64,000 nucleotides of DNA from an uncultured Sunxiuqinia sp. (GTDB taxonomy: Bacteria > Bacteroidota > Bacteroidia > Bacteroidales > Prolixibacteraceae), in contig NZ_CANLZV010000003.1 in the NCBI RefSeq assembly GCF_947495665.1, forward strand, positions 124,001-188,000, read 5' to 3'. Position numbers and translations under genes: made by a program. The notes under the pieces are model-generated. The model did no database searches. It saw only the letters and a program-made list of their open reading frames with translations, and was not told the origin of the DNA. Below are positions 40,847 through 49,885 of the stretch, one piece after another. Position 1 is the stretch's first letter; every line of letters starts with the position of its first letter.

Positions 40847-43195
40847 ATGAAAAACGATACATTTAGATTGATTTTGTTCTTTTCAATAGCATCAATGTTC
40901 TCTTGCTCATCCAAAAGAACAAAAGATAAACATCTGGAGCTATGGTACGATAAACCGGCTAATGAATGGATGACCGAAGCTTTGCCTTTTGGAAATGGTT
41001 ACATGGGGGCTATGTTTTTTGGTGGAGTTGAAAAAGAACAGATTCAGTTTACGGAAGGTACACTATGGAGCGGTGGCCCGCGCTCTAATACGGATTATAA
41101 TTATGGCAATCGGCCTGAAGCCTGGAAAAACCTTGCAAAAGTACGAAGTTTACTTGATGAAGGAAAAACAAACGAAGCGCACGGGTTGGCCAGCCGGGAA
41201 CTAACAGGCGTAATTCATAAAAAGAAAGAGGGGGCCATGTTTGGTGATTATGGCGCCCAGCAAACGATGGGCGATCTTTTTGTTGAGATTAAACATACAG
41301 GCACGCCGGTCAATTACAAACGTGAACTTGATTTGACCAGCGGAGAAGGACGAGTTTCATATGAAATGGATGGAGAAAGCTACTCCCGGACTTATTTAGG
41401 CAGCTATCCCGCAAAAGCCATGGCCTATCGTTTCGAGAGTTCTGCGAAAACAAATTACTCAATTGCGTATAGTTCACCCCACAAAAAGAATAAGGAAGCT
41501 TTTTTCAACTCTGTCTATTCTTTTCAAGGTGAAGTTGAAGATAACAGAATGCAGTTTGAAACTTGTTTAAAGGTTGATACCGATGGGGATGTGATTTTTG
41601 AAAATGAAAAAATAAATGTATCTGGGGCCAGATACCTGAACCTTTATCATGTAGCTGCAACAGATTATACCTTGCAATTCCCGGAATACACAGGGAACGA
41701 TTTTCTGGCCAACAATAAAATCGCTTTACAGAAGTTGGAGCAAAAGTCTTTTGATGAAATAAGAACAATACACCAGAAAGATTATAAAAATTTATTTGAA
41801 CGTGTTGAGTTGAATCTGGGAGAAAACTCCCGCGACAATATTCCTGCCGATCGGCGTTTAACAGAATATGCTAACGGAATGCCCGATCCAGGGTTGGAAC
41901 AAATTTATTTTCAGTACAGCCGTTATCTCATGATAGCCGCCTCGCGCCCAGGAACCATGCCTTTAAATTTACAGGGAAAATGGAACAACAGCACCAATCC
42001 ACCCTGGGCCTGCGATTACCACATGAACATTAACCAGCAAATGTTGTACTGGCCTGCAGAGGTTGCCAATTTAGACGAGTGCCACCTTCCGCTATTTGAT
42101 TATATGGAAAGTTTAGTTGAACCCGGGAAAATTTCTGCAAAGGAATTTTTTAATTCACGTGGCTGGATTGTCAATACAATGAATAACCCATTTGGCTTTA
42201 CAGCACCGGGGTGGGGATTTCCATGGGGATTTTTCCCCGGTGGTGCAGCCTGGTTGTGCCAGCACGTTTGGGAACACTACGATTTTACACGTGATAAACA
42301 GTTTTTGGAAGAAACTGGATTTCCGCTAATGAAAGAAGCCGCTCTCTTTTGGCTAGACTATCTGGTTGAAGATGAAAACGGATATTTGGTATCGTCACCA
42401 TCTTATTCGCCCGAACACGGTGGAATATCGCTTGGAGCATCAATGGATCATCAAATAGCATGGGATTTATTAAACAATTGCATTGAAGCTTGTAATGTTT
42501 TAGGTATTGACGATGAATTTAAACGACAGGCAATAAAAGTAAGAGATAAGATTTTACCGCCAACTATTGGAAGCTGGGGACAGTTGCAAGAGTGGAAAAA
42601 GGATGTTGACGACCCAAATAACAAGCATCGGCATGTTTCACATTTGTACGCTCTTCATCCCGGGAAACAAATTACAACCAAAAACACACCTGACCTGTCA
42701 GAGGCTGCAAAAGTGAGTCTGAATGCTCGTGGCGATAGTGGAACTGGCTGGTCGCTGGCCTGGAAAGTGAATTTTTGGGCAAGATTAAAAGATGGCGATC
42801 GTGCTTATAAACTGTTTAAACGTTTACTACGTCCGACCGGGCAAAAGGGAACAGATATGATGAGCGGGGGCGGTAGCTATTCAAACCTGCTTTGTGCTCA
42901 TCCCCCGTTTCAGTTAGATGGGAATATGGGTGGGTGTGCTGGAATTGCTGAGATGCTTTTGCAGTCGCACACTGGAACTTTAGAATTGCTCCCTGCCTTA
43001 CCAACTGCATGGAAAAATGGCCATGTTAAAGGATTGAAAGCACGTGGCGGTTTTATAGTAGATATGGACTGGAGGGATGGAGTATTGGTTTGGGCAAAAA
43101 TAACAGGGAATCCAGGAGTAATGTCTAAGTATAGGCTTGAGAACGATGTCGTAGAATTTGAGATCCCTGAAAATGGAAATATTATTATTAATTAA
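40847..43195 (+). CDS. GH95 alpha-L-fucosidase, canonical active site
   Basis: A 782-residue lipoprotein (lipobox MFSC). Opening motif LPFGNGYMGAMFFGG and QFTEGTLWSGG. It has the canonical H392-M-N394-I-N396 motif before the LYWPAE segment, the acid E523 in YSPEHG, and D691 in FQLDGNMGG, matching the residues reported for the Bifidobacterium 1,2-alpha-fucosidase AfcA. Of the GH95 proteins here this one is the best candidate for a true alpha-1,2-L-fucosidase. It follows the GH2 gene by 20 bp. Confidence 0.92.
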   Translation: MKNDTFRLILFFSIASMFSCSSKRTKDKHLELWYDKPANEWMTEALPFGNGYMGAMFFGGVEKEQIQFTEGTLWSGGPRSNTDYNYGNRPEAWKNLAKVRSLLDEGKTNEAHGLASRELTGVIHKKKEGAMFGDYGAQQTMGDLFVEIKHTGTPVNYKRELDLTSGEGRVSYEMDGESYSRTYLGSYPAKAMAYRFESSAKTNYSIAYSSPHKKNKEAFFNSVYSFQGEVEDNRMQFETCLKVDTDGDVIFENEKINVSGARYLNLYHVAATDYTLQFPEYTGNDFLANNKIALQKLEQKSFDEIRTIHQKDYKNLFERVELNLGENSRDNIPADRRLTEYANGMPDPGLEQIYFQYSRYLMIAASRPGTMPLNLQGKWNNSTNPPWACDYHMNINQQMLYWPAEVANLDECHLPLFDYMESLVEPGKISAKEFFNSRGWIVNTMNNPFGFTAPGWGFPWGFFPGGAAWLCQHVWEHYDFTRDKQFLEETGFPLMKEAALFWLDYLVEDENGYLVSSPSYSPEHGGISLGASMDHQIAWDLLNNCIEACNVLGIDDEFKRQAIKVRDKILPPTIGSWGQLQEWKKDVDDPNNKHRHVSHLYALHPGKQITTKNTPDLSEAAKVSLNARGDSGTGWSLAWKVNFWARLKDGDRAYKLFKRLLRPTGQKGTDMMSGGGSYSNLLCAHPPFQLDGNMGGCAGIAEMLLQSHTGTLELLPALPTAWKNGHVKGLKARGGFIVDMDWRDGVLVWAKITGNPGVMSKYRLENDVVEFEIPENGNIIIN

Positions 43196-43210
43196 ATAGT
43201 ACTAGCAATA

Positions 43211-44074
43211 ATGAGACTGACAATTCGATTAGTTCTGTTAGCCATTGCATTAAATGCAGGCTCTTTCTTACAGGCTCAAAATAAAGTTCTAATAATTGGT
43301 ATTGATGGCTGTCGACCTGATGGTTTTCTGGCTGCAAAGACTCCTAATTTAGATAAGATATGGGAAAACGGAGCTTATTCCTTTTCTGCCCAAACAGATC
43401 CTATCAGTAGCAGTGGAATATGTTGGACTGCAATGTTAACAGGTGTCTGGCATGAAAAACATAATGTGCTTACTAACGAGTATAAGGATCCAAATATAGG
43501 GGAGTATCCGCATTTTTATCGTAGAGTGAAAGAGCAGAAACCGGATTTGAAGCTTTATTCAATTGTTAATTGGTCTCCAATCCATAAAATACTACAGAAA
43601 GGAGATGCTGATATTGTTAATTACCTTTTGTCGGATGAGAAAGTAACGCAAAGAGTAGTCGATTTACTTCAAAATGATAATCCTGATGCTGTATTTGTTC
43701 AATTGGATGAGGTAGACGGAGCAGGACATAGGTACGATTATGTTCCCGAAAGTTCAGAATATTTGAAAGCGATAGAAAAAGCTGATGAGTTAGTTGGAAG
43801 CATGATAACGGCCATTAAGAGAAGAGAACTTATAAAAAAAGAGAATTGGCTGATCTTGGTGTCAACAGATCATGGAGGAAGTAAAAAGGGACACGGAAAG
43901 GATATTCCTGAGCATACAACAATTTTCTTTATTGCAAATGGGAACGATGTCCAAAAAGGTAAGATCAAACAACAAGTAAATGTAGTTGATGTTGCAGTGA
44001 CAGCGTTAGAACATTTAGGGATTGAGAGCGAAGAAGATTGGAACTTGGATGGGAAGGTAATTGGTATCAGGTAA
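43211..44074 (+). CDS. Alkaline-phosphatase-superfamily hydrolase (NPP/phosphodiesterase-like)
   Basis: A 287-residue secreted protein (signal peptide to LQAQ). Metal-ligand pattern of the superfamily: D32 (IIGIDGCRPD), D166 and H173 (QLDEVDGAGH), D220-H221 (STDHGG) and H235 (IPEHT). The nucleophile region reads DPISSSGICWTAMLTG (S66-S68); the C/S-x-P-S-R motif needed for formylglycine in sulfatases is absent, so it should not be a sulfatase. It likely cleaves a phosphoester or phosphodiester, perhaps a substituent of the glycan. It is shorter than most family members. Confidence 0.8.
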   Translation: MRLTIRLVLLAIALNAGSFLQAQNKVLIIGIDGCRPDGFLAAKTPNLDKIWENGAYSFSAQTDPISSSGICWTAMLTGVWHEKHNVLTNEYKDPNIGEYPHFYRRVKEQKPDLKLYSIVNWSPIHKILQKGDADIVNYLLSDEKVTQRVVDLLQNDNPDAVFVQLDEVDGAGHRYDYVPESSEYLKAIEKADELVGSMITAIKRRELIKKENWLILVSTDHGGSKKGHGKDIPEHTTIFFIANGNDVQKGKIKQQVNVVDVAVTALEHLGIESEEDWNLDGKVIGIR

Positions 44075-44075
44075 T

Positions 44076-44166
44076 AGCAGATTTACAAGTGTCGAATCTT
44101 ATGCAAAAAAGATTATTGGATTTAGTTGAATAAAAAATAACTGTCTATCAAATAGACAAATCTGCT
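44076..44166. repeat. Nested inverted repeats between two operon genes
   Basis: AGCAGATTT (44076-44084) pairs with AAATCTGCT (44158-44166), and inside lies a perfect hairpin GTCTAT-CAA-ATAGAC (44143-44157). It starts at the stop of the phosphatase-like gene and ends 15 bp before the next gene. It could be an RNA processing/attenuation structure or a footprint of a lost insertion. No T run. Confidence 0.4.
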
Positions 44167-44181
44167 GTAAAATAATGACAA

Positions 44182-46647
44182 ATGAAGAACACATTACAAA
44201 ATATGCATGGGGAAAGATTTGAGAGAGAGTTCAATGGAGAGCTATTTAAAATAAATAAATTAGAACAAATAAAAGCTTTATTGTTATGTTTATGTGTCAC
44301 GTTCTTAAATATTTCTTGTTTAAGAGAACCGAATGTTAAAACTAATCGTGCAGGAATTTGGTTTGATAGTCCCGCTCAAAACTGGAACGAAGCCATCCCT
44401 ATTGGTAACGGAACCCTTGGCGGGATGGTGTATGGTGGAGTAGAATCGGATACTATAAAAATTAATGAAGAAACACTTTGGTCGGGCGGTCCGCGCGATT
44501 TACAGAATTACGAAGCCATTAAACATTTGCCTAAGATTCGTCAGTTACTCAATGACGATAAAACCAAAGAGGCAGAAAGATTGATTAACTCAACAATGCT
44601 TGGCGAATACAATGAATGTTACATGCCCATGGGCGATTTGGTAATAAACACAAATTCACAAGAAAAAGCAGAAAATTATATTCGTCAACTTGATTTAGAA
44701 ACAGGTTTGGTAAATATTAACTATTCGATTGGTGGCGTTCAGTACAAAAAGGAAGTATTTTCTTCTTACCCTGACAAAGTAATTGTTGTTAAATTCACAT
44801 CCAGCAAAAAAGGACAACTGAATTTCTCTACATCACTAACAAGTTTGTTAAACCATCAGGTAAGTGTTGATGGCAATCAGGTAATTTTAAAGGGAAATGC
44901 ACCCAAACACGCTTACCCTCATTATCTTGGTGAAAAGCCACCGGTGTACGAAGAAGGACATGGAATGCGTTTCCAAATGAATTTACTGGTTCGTAACAAA
45001 GGAGGGCAGGTTAATAAAAATAACAAGGAATTAGTAGTGGAAAATGCTGATGAAGTTGATTTGATTTTAACGGCAGCCACAAGCTTTAATGGTTTCGACA
45101 AAAACTCGGTTACCCAAGGGAAAGATTACGAATCGATTTCAAATCAAAAAATTTCAGAATTGCGGAATGTGGATTATGCTGAACTTAAGGAGAATCATAT
45201 CAGCGATTATTCTGAATTGTATAGTAGGGTAAAACTTAATTTGGGTGAAAGTGAGGCCGCAAACCTACCCATAAATCAACGCATTAAAAAATACAAACCA
45301 GGAACCGACCCTGGCTTAACTACTCTATATTTTAATTTTGGACGTTACTTGTTAATTTCCAGCTCCAGACAGGCAAAACATGCTCAGCCTGCACATTTAC
45401 AGGGAATATGGAGTAGATTGTTAAAACCTGCATGGAGTGCAAACTGGACACTTAATTGTAATGCCCAAATTAATTACTGGGGCGTAGAAATTACCAACCT
45501 CTCAGAACTTCACTTACCATTAATTGAGCTTACTAAAGAGCTTACGGTTGATGGTGCACGTACAGCTAAAAATATGTATGGCGCAGGTGGTTGGATTGCA
45601 CATCATAATGCCGATATCTGGCGAACAACCTCACCAGTTGGCGGAAACGGATTATGGGCTATCTACCAAGTGGGTAGTGCCTGGCTTTGTCACCATCTTT
45701 GGGAACATTATGAATTTACGCTTGATAAGAAATACCTAACAGAAGTGTATCCCGTATTAAAAGGGGCAGCTATGTTTTATATGGATAATTTGCAACGAGA
45801 CCAAGATGGCTTTTGGGTTACTAATCCTTCGGAATCTTTTGAAAACCATTTCCGGAAACCTGATGGTACAATAGGATGGGCTTGTGTTGGTGCAACTCAA
45901 GACATGCAAATTATTCGAGATCTTTTTCAGAATTGTAGACAGGCTATTAGAGTACTTGAGAATGACTCTGAATTTGATGTGAAATTGGAAGGTTATTTAA
46001 AGGAATTACTGCCTATGAGAATAAGCCCGACTACCGGACGCTTGCAAGAATGGAAAGACGATTGGGAATCAGCATATGCAAATAGTGGGCAGTTAGCTCA
46101 TGGTTGGGGGCTGGCAGTGGGAAGCCAGATTACACCACGTGGAACACCCGAATTGGCAGAAGCGTTTATTAAAACACTGGAACACCGAAAACCATGGGAA
46201 CAAAATGAATGTGGAAGCTGGACTGGCAGTTTTGCCGCAAAGTTTTGGGCACGATTAGAAAACGGAGAAATGCTTCAAAAAGTTTTTGATAACCATTTTA
46301 GCTGGGCTGTGTTTCCAAACCTGACCTCTAATTTTCGTGGTTTATGGGAAATTGATGGAAATCTTGGGATTATGGCATCTATTGCCGAAATGTTGTTACA
46401 AAGCCATTCTGGAGAAATTGTTTTATTGCCAGCATTGCCAAGAAAATATCCAACAGGAGAAGTAAAGGGATTATGTGCTCGAAATGGATTTGAAGTGGAT
46501 ATAAAATGGGAGGATAATGAGCTAACGAAAGCTGTTATTTTTTCAAAGCAAGGAGAAAACTGCAAGGTGAGGTATAAGGAAAAGATTATTGAATTAGATA
46601 TTAAAAAAGGTGGAAGCCACAGCCTATTTCTAGATGATTATAAATAA
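44182..46647 (+). CDS. GH95-family enzyme with T-x-N-x-N active site (putative alpha-L-galactosidase)
   Basis: An 821-residue lipoprotein-like GH95 protein. The N-terminus is odd: about 28 polar residues precede the hydrophobic stretch (ALLLCLCVTFLNISC), and no internal Met gives a normal signal peptide, so a non-ATG start further in is possible. Motifs: IPIGNGTLGGMVYGG, INEETLWSGG; T423-L-N425-C-N427 before INYWG, so the usual histidine is threonine; acid candidate E554 (SFEN instead of SPE); D725 in WEIDGNLG. As I recall, His-to-Thr at this site goes with alpha-L-galactosidase activity in a characterised Bacteroides GH95, so L-galactose release is a reasonable hypothesis. Confidence 0.88.
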   Translation: MKNTLQNMHGERFEREFNGELFKINKLEQIKALLLCLCVTFLNISCLREPNVKTNRAGIWFDSPAQNWNEAIPIGNGTLGGMVYGGVESDTIKINEETLWSGGPRDLQNYEAIKHLPKIRQLLNDDKTKEAERLINSTMLGEYNECYMPMGDLVINTNSQEKAENYIRQLDLETGLVNINYSIGGVQYKKEVFSSYPDKVIVVKFTSSKKGQLNFSTSLTSLLNHQVSVDGNQVILKGNAPKHAYPHYLGEKPPVYEEGHGMRFQMNLLVRNKGGQVNKNNKELVVENADEVDLILTAATSFNGFDKNSVTQGKDYESISNQKISELRNVDYAELKENHISDYSELYSRVKLNLGESEAANLPINQRIKKYKPGTDPGLTTLYFNFGRYLLISSSRQAKHAQPAHLQGIWSRLLKPAWSANWTLNCNAQINYWGVEITNLSELHLPLIELTKELTVDGARTAKNMYGAGGWIAHHNADIWRTTSPVGGNGLWAIYQVGSAWLCHHLWEHYEFTLDKKYLTEVYPVLKGAAMFYMDNLQRDQDGFWVTNPSESFENHFRKPDGTIGWACVGATQDMQIIRDLFQNCRQAIRVLENDSEFDVKLEGYLKELLPMRISPTTGRLQEWKDDWESAYANSGQLAHGWGLAVGSQITPRGTPELAEAFIKTLEHRKPWEQNECGSWTGSFAAKFWARLENGEMLQKVFDNHFSWAVFPNLTSNFRGLWEIDGNLGIMASIAEMLLQSHSGEIVLLPALPRKYPTGEVKGLCARNGFEVDIKWEDNELTKAVIFSKQGENCKVRYKEKIIELDIKKGGSHSLFLDDYK

Positions 46648-46653
46648 TGAGAG

Positions 46654-49600
46654 ATGAAATCACGTAAGGCGATTGGAATAATATTAATTTTTGTGTCTCA
46701 ATGTTTCTGGTTATTAGCCCAACCTAAAACCATCGATCTTTCCGGTAATTGGCAATTTGCACTCGATTCGTTAGGATTGGGAGAAAAAGAGGACTGGTTT
46801 AACAAGAACCTTCCATTGCAAATAAAACTCCCCGGAACTACAGACGAAGCTCAACTGGGTGAGAAGCATATTAATAGTACAAACTTATATACCGGAGACC
46901 CTGAAATCTGGCAACTGGCACGAAAATACAGGTATATTGGGAAAGCTTGGTACCAAAAAAATATTGAGGTACCAGGCGATTGGGAAGGTGAAAATATCAC
47001 GCTATTCTTGGAGAGGTGCATGTGGCAAACCAAAGTTTGGGTGAATGGCAGATTTGTGGGTGAAAACCACAGTCTGAATACAGCTCATAAGTTTGAAATA
47101 GGAAGCGATTTAAAAACCGGACAAAACACGATTTCATTGCTTGTTGACAATTCACCATATGTACATTTGGGTTCCTGGAGCCATGGTTATTCGCCTGGCA
47201 TGCAAACTATCTGGAACGGTGTTGTGGGAGAAATAAAACTGATAGCAAAGGATAAGACGTACTTAAAAGATATCCAACTATATCCTTCGTTTAAAAAGCA
47301 AGAGTTAAGTATAAAAGGGAAAGTGATAAATACGGGTGACAAATATTTAAAAGGAAATCTGGAGTTTACCATAACAGACAAAGACAGCAATGTAATCCTT
47401 TTGCAGGACATGGATTATATTGTGGATAAAGGCAATCAGTATTTTGAAACAATAATTACGCTCAATGAAAAACTGTTGCCATGGGATGAATTTCAGCCTA
47501 ATCTTTACACCCTTGAGGTAAAGTTGAATTTTGAAGGCAGTAGCGATACAGAGCAAATTCGTTTTGGGCTTCGCGATATTGAAGCTGTTAATGGACGTTT
47601 TGTGGTAAATGGGAACAAAATCTTTATGCGTGGGCAGCATGACGGAGGCAGTTCGCCCTTAACCGGATATGCACCTATGGATAAAGCAGAGTGGCTAAGG
47701 ATTTTTAAAATAGGGAAGGCACATGGATTAAACCACTGGCGTTTTCACTCGTGGTGCCCCCCAAAAGCAGCCTTCGAGGCGGCCGATGAACTCGGCATTT
47801 ACCTGCAACCTGAGCTAACACTATTTTCACAGGACTGGGAAGGGACATTGGTAGGAACAGATGATGAAAGGGATGCTTTTCTTTTTGAAGAATTAAAGAA
47901 ATTACTTGAGACCTACGGAAACCATCCTTCTTTTGTTTTTATGTGTATGGGAAATGAATTGCGGGGTGACCCCAAAGTACTGGAAAAGTGGGTGGCCTGG
48001 GGTAAAAACCATGACCCAAGGCATTTGTATGCCAGTAATGCCAACCTGGAAGCAATGGGTCTTTACGAAAGGCTTGCAGGAGATGATTACCAGGTTGCCC
48101 ACGGCGGAAAAAACAAGGGAAAACGCGTGGAACGAAGGATGCATAATTATTTTAATACAGAGTTGCCGAATACACAAAAGGATTTTAGCCACACATTACA
48201 GCCTCCATTTAACCAGTGGCCCATCATTAGCCACGAGGTAGGACAGTGGCTGGTCTATCCCGATTTTTCAGAAATTGAAAAATATACAGGCGTCTGGGCT
48301 CCACGGAATATGGAAGTTTTGCGTAGCCGCTTGCAACAAAAAGGAATGTTGGAGCAAGCCAACGAATTCTTGATGGCTTCCGGAAAATTATCGGCATTAT
48401 TGTACCGCGAAGAAATGGAACGCTTGCTCCGGACTCCCGGGATGGGAGGTTATCAATTACTCGATTTACGTGATTACCAGGCGCAGGGAAGTGCATTGAT
48501 TGGGATGTTGAATGCATTTTGGGAGCCAAAAGGTTTTATTTCAGCCGATGAATTCAAACAATCGAACAACAAGCTCACTTTGCTTTTGAAAATGCCAAAA
48601 CGTACCTGGCTGAACAATGAAACATTTGATGCAGAATTGGTAGTTTCAAATTACAGCAATTCAGTATTAAACGAATTGGATGTTGAATGGAAGGTCTTGG
48701 GTTCCGGCAAAGAATTATTTAAGGGGAAGCTGAATAAATCAATTGTTGAACAAGGTGAAGTTGTTTCAATAGGAAACGTTTTATTTCCTTTAAATGATAT
48801 CAGAAAAGCTGCCAAACTGGAGGTCAGGCTTGCTGCTCCCGGCTTGCAAATTGAAAATAACTACGACATTTGGGTTTATCCGGAAAACATAGAAGAGGAC
48901 AATCAAAAAGAAATTGTAATTGCGGCAGAGGCAAGTCCTGAATTACTTGATGAAATTGAGACCGGGGCAACAGTCTTACTTGTGCCGGACAAAGGTTTTG
49001 ATGCTGAACGGACCCAATTTACTACTCCCTTTTGGTCAACTATTTTGTTTAACTATCAGGTAAAAACCATGGGGCTTCTATGTAATCCCAATCATCCTGT
49101 TTTTGCTGATTTCCCAACTGACTTTCATACCAATTGGCAGTGGTGGGAATTATGCAAAGATGCCTCTGCGGTCCGGTTGAACCAAACCGCCAAAGGTTAT
49201 CAGCCAATTCTTCAGGTAATCGACCATGCAGAGCGCAATGACAAGTTAGGTGCAATTGTTGAAACAAAAATTGGCAAAGGCAAACTATTGGTTTCCACAT
49301 TCGATATTTTATCTGATTTAGATGAACGACCGGTTGCACGCCAGTTAAAGCACAGTATCCTGAATTATATGAATTCACCTGAATTTAATCCTTCCGAAGC
49401 AAAAGGTATTAAGGAAGCCTTTTTTGATGGTGAAGATAAATCGATGGTGAGGTACAAGAAAATAACGGCTACTAACGAAAACTCTGAATCGCCCATTATT
49501 TATGCTTTCGATGGTGATGAAAAAACTTTTTGGCAAACAATCAAAAAGGATGGTGAAAAAATTATTATTGAGATTGAATTGCAGGAACCAAGATACATTA

Positions 49601-49860
49601 AAGGATGTGAATTTTTAATCAATGAGAATCTTAACCCTGGGAAATTTGAAATTTATGTTTTCAATGATAAACAGGATATAGGTGATGTTGTAGTTGCCGG
49701 CAATGGAGCCTTAAAATCAACGTTCCAGGCGAAAAGTTGGGATAATGGTTTTACCATTCAGGAAGGGAAGGAAGGTGGGCTTATCCGGATCGAAATGGAT
49801 CCGGGCACGAGCAGCGGAATGCTGAGTTTGAAAGAATTAAATTGGATTTTAGGCGATTAG
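46654..49860 (+). CDS. GH2-family glycoside hydrolase with C-terminal discoidin-like region
   Basis: A 1068-residue secreted enzyme (signal peptide to LLAQ). Domains: sugar-binding beta-sandwich (IDLSGNWQFALD, KVWVNGRFVGENHS), Ig-like domain, barrel with NHWRFHSWCPP, acid/base E435 in CMGNELRGD and nucleophile E528 in ISHEVGQW, then about 400 more residues with Ig-like parts and an end resembling an F5/8 type C sandwich (YAFDGDEKTFWQT). The barrel lacks the LacZ motifs of the other GH2, so the specificity differs and is unknown (beta-glucuronidase, beta-mannosidase or another). It starts 6 bp after the preceding GH95. Confidence 0.9.
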   Translation: MKSRKAIGIILIFVSQCFWLLAQPKTIDLSGNWQFALDSLGLGEKEDWFNKNLPLQIKLPGTTDEAQLGEKHINSTNLYTGDPEIWQLARKYRYIGKAWYQKNIEVPGDWEGENITLFLERCMWQTKVWVNGRFVGENHSLNTAHKFEIGSDLKTGQNTISLLVDNSPYVHLGSWSHGYSPGMQTIWNGVVGEIKLIAKDKTYLKDIQLYPSFKKQELSIKGKVINTGDKYLKGNLEFTITDKDSNVILLQDMDYIVDKGNQYFETIITLNEKLLPWDEFQPNLYTLEVKLNFEGSSDTEQIRFGLRDIEAVNGRFVVNGNKIFMRGQHDGGSSPLTGYAPMDKAEWLRIFKIGKAHGLNHWRFHSWCPPKAAFEAADELGIYLQPELTLFSQDWEGTLVGTDDERDAFLFEELKKLLETYGNHPSFVFMCMGNELRGDPKVLEKWVAWGKNHDPRHLYASNANLEAMGLYERLAGDDYQVAHGGKNKGKRVERRMHNYFNTELPNTQKDFSHTLQPPFNQWPIISHEVGQWLVYPDFSEIEKYTGVWAPRNMEVLRSRLQQKGMLEQANEFLMASGKLSALLYREEMERLLRTPGMGGYQLLDLRDYQAQGSALIGMLNAFWEPKGFISADEFKQSNNKLTLLLKMPKRTWLNNETFDAELVVSNYSNSVLNELDVEWKVLGSGKELFKGKLNKSIVEQGEVVSIGNVLFPLNDIRKAAKLEVRLAAPGLQIENNYDIWVYPENIEEDNQKEIVIAAEASPELLDEIETGATVLLVPDKGFDAERTQFTTPFWSTILFNYQVKTMGLLCNPNHPVFADFPTDFHTNWQWWELCKDASAVRLNQTAKGYQPILQVIDHAERNDKLGAIVETKIGKGKLLVSTFDILSDLDERPVARQLKHSILNYMNSPEFNPSEAKGIKEAFFDGEDKSMVRYKKITATNENSESPIIYAFDGDEKTFWQTIKKDGEKIIIEIELQEPRYIKGCEFLINENLNPGKFEIYVFNDKQDIGDVVVAGNGALKSTFQAKSWDNGFTIQEGKEGGLIRIEMDPGTSSGMLSLKELNWILGD

Positions 49861-49885
49861 TAAACAGATATAATTTAAAAATATA

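Noticed and set aside
43211-44074. Sulfatase in the PUL
   Set aside because: The fold fits the same superfamily, but the C/S-x-P-S-R formylglycine motif is absent.
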